Shown here piece after piece: positions 60,311 to 64,000 of a DNA stretch of 64,000 nt. This stretch comes from Lysobacteraceae bacterium (GTDB lineage Bacteria > Bdellovibrionota > UBA1018 > JAGTJX01): assembly GCA_023657465.1 (NCBI GenBank), contig JAGTJX010000002.1, positions 398,136 through 462,135 of the forward strand, written 5' to 3'. The notes beneath the pieces were generated by a model that was not told where the DNA came from, ran no database searches, and worked only from the letters and a program-made list of their open reading frames with translations. Every line of letters begins with the position of its first letter. Position 1 is the first letter of the stretch. The position numbers were made by a program, and so were the translations under genes.

Positions 60311-63244
60311 ATGGCAGGCAAGAAAAAGACTAAAAATTCAATCGAGACCGACTTAGTGATCTTGCAACCTAAACCTTCGCAACGACCAATCCGGTTGTTC
60401 GGAGTGAGACATAATAATCTTAAAAACATCAACGTCGAATTCCCGTCTAAGAAACTCACTGTAGTTACTGGGCTCAGTGGTAGCGGCAAGAGTTCGCTCG
60501 CGTTTGAAACTCTGTATGCAGAAGGACAGAGAAGATTCGTCGAGAGTCTCTCGACTTACACACGTCAATTCATGGAGAAGATGCCGAAGCCTGATCTCGA
60601 TGGTGTGGAGAATATTCCACCTTCAATTGCTCTTGAGCAACGCAATCGCATCGTGAACTCACGTATGACCGTAGGAACTCAGACTGAGATTGTGGATTTC
60701 CTTCGTATTCTGTTCGCCAAAATTGGACACACGTTCTGTATAAATTGCGGTAAGCCTGTCGTGAGTGTCGATGCTGATCTCATTCATGCTCATGCTCTTA
60801 AGTGGTTTGTCAGTCGTAAGGGTGTGATTGCGGCACCGTTCTCCAAGCCCGCCTACAAGAAGATCAAACTCGAAAATATTTTCCAAATGCTGAAGGAGCA
60901 AGGATACCGAAGACTGCTCTGGACTCCGACAAAGAATAAACGTGAACTCCTCGATCTCGAAGATTTGGGTTCTGATGTATTCCCAGCGATTCCAATGGGT
61001 GCAGTCGAGAAGGAACAGCTCTACGTTGTCACTGACAGACTCAAGTTAGGCGCTGATATCGATACTGAAACCAAAACGAGAATCCGTGATTCAGTCGAGC
61101 AAGCGCTCATGATTGGAAGACAGAACATTTACTTCATCGATCTCGACACAGGAGAGAAGAAGCATTACAAGGAGCAGTTCGCGTGTTCCGATTGCGGCAC
61201 TGAACACAGGTTGCCTGAGCCCATGCTCTTCTCATTCAATTCACCACTAGGTGCATGCAAGCGTTGCAGTGGGTTTGGATTCCTCCTCGATATCGATGAG
61301 AAGCTTGTCGTTCCTGACCTCACGAAGACTCTGAAGAACGGTGCGATTGATCCGCTCTCCAAGCCTTCATTCGCAGAGTGGCAGGACGATCTGTTTCGAT
61401 TCGTTGAGCGTCACGGGATCTCTATCGGGAAGAAGTATCAAGATCTAACGAAGGAAGAGAAGCGCCTGATCTGGCAAGGTGATACGCAGGACAAAACATT
61501 CCCTGGGATATTGAAGTTCTTCGATGAGCTTGCGAAGAAGAAGTACAAGCTTCACATCCGGGTCTTCATCCGTAGATATCAATCCCAGACTCTGTGTCCT
61601 GAGTGCGAGGGCAGCAGACTGAGTCGTGAAGCTCGTGCAGTGAAGATCGGTGAGAAGACGATGCCCGATGTGGTGAACTCTTCGATCATTGATTCACTGG
61701 CATGGCTTAAAGATCTTAAGCTTTCTCCGAATGATAAGAAAATTTCTCGTGATGCATTCGAACAAATTGAACGCAGACTGAGTTTCTTAGATGAAGTCGG
61801 TGTGGGTTACCTCACTCTCTCTCGTCTCGCTAAGACTCTCTCAGGAGGAGAGTACCAGAGGATTAATCTCGCCACTCAACTCGGTAACGGTCTCTGCGGC
61901 ACTCTCTATGTACTCGATGAGCCGTCTATCGGACTTCATGCTGCTGATACCGACAGACTCATTAAGATTTTAAAGCGTCTCCGCGATCAAGGGAACACTG
62001 TCGTCGTTGTAGAGCATGATCTCGAAGTCATGAGATGCGCAGATTATCTTATAGAAATGGGACCAGGCGCTGGACGCCGTGGAGGCGAGTGCGTAGATCA
62101 AGGAACTCGAGAGAAGTTCATCTCTTCTCAAGTTTCACTCACGAGTAAGTACCTCTCTGGCGCACTCAAGGTTGTGGAACAATACAAGATCCCGCCACCT
62201 CATGGTAAAGTTCTCAAGATCACGGGTTGCAGCGAACACAATTTGAAAAATATCACCGTCGAGTTCCCTCTGAGACGCTGGGTCGTTGTCACCGGTCCAT
62301 CTGGATCTGGCAAGAGCACGCTCATTCATCAAACGCTCTATCCAGCACTTGCTCGAGTGTACAAGTCTGAAGAAGACCTCGATTCTTTAGAGATGGGTCG
62401 ATATGACAAGCTCTATGGAGCGGAATATCTTGCTGGTGTAGTGATGCTGGATCAGAAGCCCATCGGTAAGAACTCGAGATCCAATCCTGCGACTTACATG
62501 AAAGCTTGGGATGAAATCCGTAGAATTTACGCCAACCAAGTGCTTTCCTCTCGTCGTGGATACACTCCGCAACACTTCTCCTTCAATGTTGATAGTGGAA
62601 GATGCACGGTCTGCGGTGGCGAAGGTGAGATCACTCTGGACATGCACTTCATGGCAGATATCAAGCTTCCTTGTGATGAATGCGGTGGAAAGCGATTCAA
62701 GAAGGCTATCTTGGATGTGATGTACCAGGGTAAGAATATCTCTGATCTCCTCCACACAACAATTGATGAAGCGTTTGATCTCTTCAGAAGTAATACAGTT
62801 TTGCATCGTAAGTTCTCTATCCTCCGCGAAGTGGGCTTGGGCTACTTAATGGTAGGGCAGAGTGCTCCAACACTCTCAGGAGGTGAATCTCAGAGGCTTA
62901 AGATCGCAGCTGCTCTCGATGAACGTCAGGGCGACAATCTACTCTATCTCTTCGATGAACCGACCACGGGTCTTCACTCAGAAGATGTAAAGAAGCTCAT
63001 GAGTGTGGTGAGAGAATTAGTAGAGCGTGGACATAGTGTGATCATGATTGAACACAATCTGGATATGATCTCAGCTTCGGATCATGTGATTGATTTGGGT
63101 CCTGAAGGGGGAGAGAATGGTGGATACGTCTCTGCTACCGGGGCTCCTGACCAACTCATGGAGCTTGAGAAGTCCATTACAGGCAAGATGCTTGAGCGCG
63201 CAGGATATGTATTTCCCGCGCGCCCCGAGCGACCTTTCGTCTAA
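60311..63244 (+). CDS. uvrA: Excinuclease ABC subunit A
   Basis: A damage-recognition ATPase of nucleotide excision repair, about 977 residues, with two ABC units: TGLSGSGKSSLAF with LSGGEYQRINLATQL and VLDEPSIGLH, then TGPSGSGKSTLIHQTL with LSGGESQRLKIAAAL and LFDEPTTGLH. Zinc-binding pairs are seen in CSDCG/CKRC and CTVCG/CDEC. The segment after the first Walker A region (ENIPPSIALEQRNRIVNSRM) differs from the common UvrA sequence, so this may be a second-class paralog. ATG at 60311 (MAGKKKTK) is used; a longer frame from 60263 nearly abuts the divergent gene. Confidence 0.9.
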   Translation: MAGKKKTKNSIETDLVILQPKPSQRPIRLFGVRHNNLKNINVEFPSKKLTVVTGLSGSGKSSLAFETLYAEGQRRFVESLSTYTRQFMEKMPKPDLDGVENIPPSIALEQRNRIVNSRMTVGTQTEIVDFLRILFAKIGHTFCINCGKPVVSVDADLIHAHALKWFVSRKGVIAAPFSKPAYKKIKLENIFQMLKEQGYRRLLWTPTKNKRELLDLEDLGSDVFPAIPMGAVEKEQLYVVTDRLKLGADIDTETKTRIRDSVEQALMIGRQNIYFIDLDTGEKKHYKEQFACSDCGTEHRLPEPMLFSFNSPLGACKRCSGFGFLLDIDEKLVVPDLTKTLKNGAIDPLSKPSFAEWQDDLFRFVERHGISIGKKYQDLTKEEKRLIWQGDTQDKTFPGILKFFDELAKKKYKLHIRVFIRRYQSQTLCPECEGSRLSREARAVKIGEKTMPDVVNSSIIDSLAWLKDLKLSPNDKKISRDAFEQIERRLSFLDEVGVGYLTLSRLAKTLSGGEYQRINLATQLGNGLCGTLYVLDEPSIGLHAADTDRLIKILKRLRDQGNTVVVVEHDLEVMRCADYLIEMGPGAGRRGGECVDQGTREKFISSQVSLTSKYLSGALKVVEQYKIPPPHGKVLKITGCSEHNLKNITVEFPLRRWVVVTGPSGSGKSTLIHQTLYPALARVYKSEEDLDSLEMGRYDKLYGAEYLAGVVMLDQKPIGKNSRSNPATYMKAWDEIRRIYANQVLSSRRGYTPQHFSFNVDSGRCTVCGGEGEITLDMHFMADIKLPCDECGGKRFKKAILDVMYQGKNISDLLHTTIDEAFDLFRSNTVLHRKFSILREVGLGYLMVGQSAPTLSGGESQRLKIAAALDERQGDNLLYLFDEPTTGLHSEDVKKLMSVVRELVERGHSVIMIEHNLDMISASDHVIDLGPEGGENGGYVSATGAPDQLMELEKSITGKMLERAGYVFPARPERPFV

Positions 63245-63254
63245 GCAAATACGT

Positions 63255-63692
63255 TTACTTTCTGATCAACTTAGGAATTGAGAGCGGCTTCAATGCGATG
63301 TCGACTGAGAGTTTGTCAGTGTCTACATCTTCATAGAATTCCAGCTTCGCTTTAAAGTTCAGGAGAATCTTCTTACCTACAAACTTACCTAAGTTGAATT
63401 TTGCGTTGTTTTCAATTCGATAAAAAGGAGATTTGATTCTTCTTTTATTAGCGAGCCAAGGATGATCTTTGAAGTCGATTTCTAAATAGAGATCTTTCTC
63501 ATCGAGATCGAGTACAACCGTTCCCTTGAGGTAATAGGTTTCGCCATCTGCAAGCTCAGCATGAGTGTTTGCATCTTCGAATGGGCCTGGAGATCCGCCC
63601 CCTTTTGTACTTTGTTGAGCTTGAGCGCTGACTGACACGATCAACAGCAGAATGAAGAGCATGCCCTTTGTGATTTTAATGAAACTGTTCAT
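63255..63692 (-). CDS. Secreted protein of unknown function
   Basis: A 145-residue protein with a signal peptide (GMLFILLLIVSVSAQA) followed by a glycine-rich linker. The mature part is predicted as beta strands (TYYLKGTVVLDLDEKDLYLE, ILLNFKAKLEFYEDVDTD), suggesting a small immunoglobulin- or OB-like domain. No family recognised. It overlaps the upstream winged-helix gene by 17 bases, so it is probably controlled or co-expressed with it. Convergent with uvrA. Confidence 0.75.
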   Translation of the reverse strand: MNSFIKITKGMLFILLLIVSVSAQAQQSTKGGGSPGPFEDANTHAELADGETYYLKGTVVLDLDEKDLYLEIDFKDHPWLANKRRIKSPFYRIENNAKFNLGKFVGKKILLNFKAKLEFYEDVDTDKLSVDIALKPLSIPKLIRK

Positions 63693-64000
63693 GATTTTTT
63701 CCCCCCTTATGAGATTGTATGAACCTGATTTTTTTACCGGGAGCCAGTCGGTAGCCTTCTTTCCAATTGAGAATGATCTCGGGGTGAGCTGCGCTACCCT
63801 CGATGAGTTTCCTCAATCGGTTGATGTTGTAATAAAGCTTATTGTCGTGAGCCTGAGGAATGTAGTTTTCCTTCCAGACTAGCTTGATGAGTTGGGACTT
63901 GGACATTCCGTGTTCGCCTGACTTAGCAAGCTGCTTAAGGATGTCGAGTAGAACGAATTGTTTTCTGACGAGGAGTTCACCACGACCCTTAGTGATGATC
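63676..64000 (-). CDS. Winged-helix DNA-binding protein, partial (5' end outside the window)
   Basis: The frame is open to the window edge (at least 108 codons). The visible part matches the OmpR-type winged helix: VLLDILKQLAKSGEHGMSKS, KLVWKENYIPQAHDNKLYYN and NRLRKLIEGSAAHPEIILNW, then a short positively charged tail. The ATG at 63906 is internal and not the likely start. It would be a transcriptional regulator, perhaps with its sensory or receiver part encoded beyond the window. It overlaps the small secreted gene downstream. Confidence 0.8.
   Translation of the reverse strand, partial: IITKGRGELLVRKQFVLLDILKQLAKSGEHGMSKSQLIKLVWKENYIPQAHDNKLYYNINRLRKLIEGSAAHPEIILNWKEGYRLAPGKKIRFIQSHKGGKNHEQFH

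Noticed and set aside
62387-62806. 139-residue minus-strand ORF inside uvrA
   Set aside because: Antisense shadow of the well-conserved ABC domain.

Overview
The window reads as a chromosomal segment of a Gram-negative delta-proteobacteria-like bacterium, most likely of the Bdellovibrionota. The supporting signs are a TIGR02147/DUF4423 regulator next to a secreted-protein gene, LptE, Mla (MCE) lipid transport, ExbB/ExbD, many proteins with signal peptides or lipoboxes, several outer-membrane barrels, and a DUF4911 gene beside dnaB. The phylum call is an inference from gene content; there is no rRNA, tRNA or CRISPR array in the window.

Positions 1 to about 14 kb form an accessory region. It holds a LysR regulator, a decayed site-specific recombinase overlapping a small ORF, an AbiE-type toxin-antitoxin pair with an inverted-repeat operator, a BrnT/BrnA pair, and a block of insertion sequences. 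The block contains an ISL3-type element (6386-7750), a Mutator/ISH6-like element (7859-9998), and an IS66 element (10010-12466) sitting inside a deleted second copy of the ISH6-like element. It ends with two head-to-head recombinase 3' fragments.

From 14 to 35 kb most genes are housekeeping. They include a vWA lipoprotein, an overlapping pseudouridine-synthase/methyltransferase operon, phoU, a GH1 glycosidase, leuS, a regulator plus secreted-protein pair, lptE-holA, a DciA-like gene, a sensor-like gene-alr-mlaF operon, a RelE-type toxin pair, nadB and an OmpR-type response regulator.

From 35 to 57 kb there is an HD-GYP phosphodiesterase, a FadL/PorV-like barrel followed by a degenerate PP2C-like protein, and an exbB-exbD-TatT-like-barrel-lipoprotein-exonuclease operon. 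These are followed by an SDR enzyme, a PTPS-fold enzyme with exoA, mlaE-mlaD plus a barrel, and the run cpoB-like, large secreted protein, serB, then dnaB. Two convergent gene junctions here carry very long inverted repeats (39773-40071 and 45305-45369).

From 57 to 64 kb there are small secreted proteins, two of them broken (one frameshifted, one with an in-frame stop), then uvrA and the 3' end of a winged-helix regulator that leaves the window.

One recurring feature is promoter hexamers lying only 6-8 nt before the start codon (brnT, the vWA gene, phoU, the RelE antitoxin and the PTPS-fold gene), which implies leaderless mRNAs. No single gene cluster here is clearly a new defence system. 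The best candidates for new biology are the long convergent-junction hairpins, the ExbBD-TatT-barrel operon, the leaderless pattern and the nested IS/recombinase scars.
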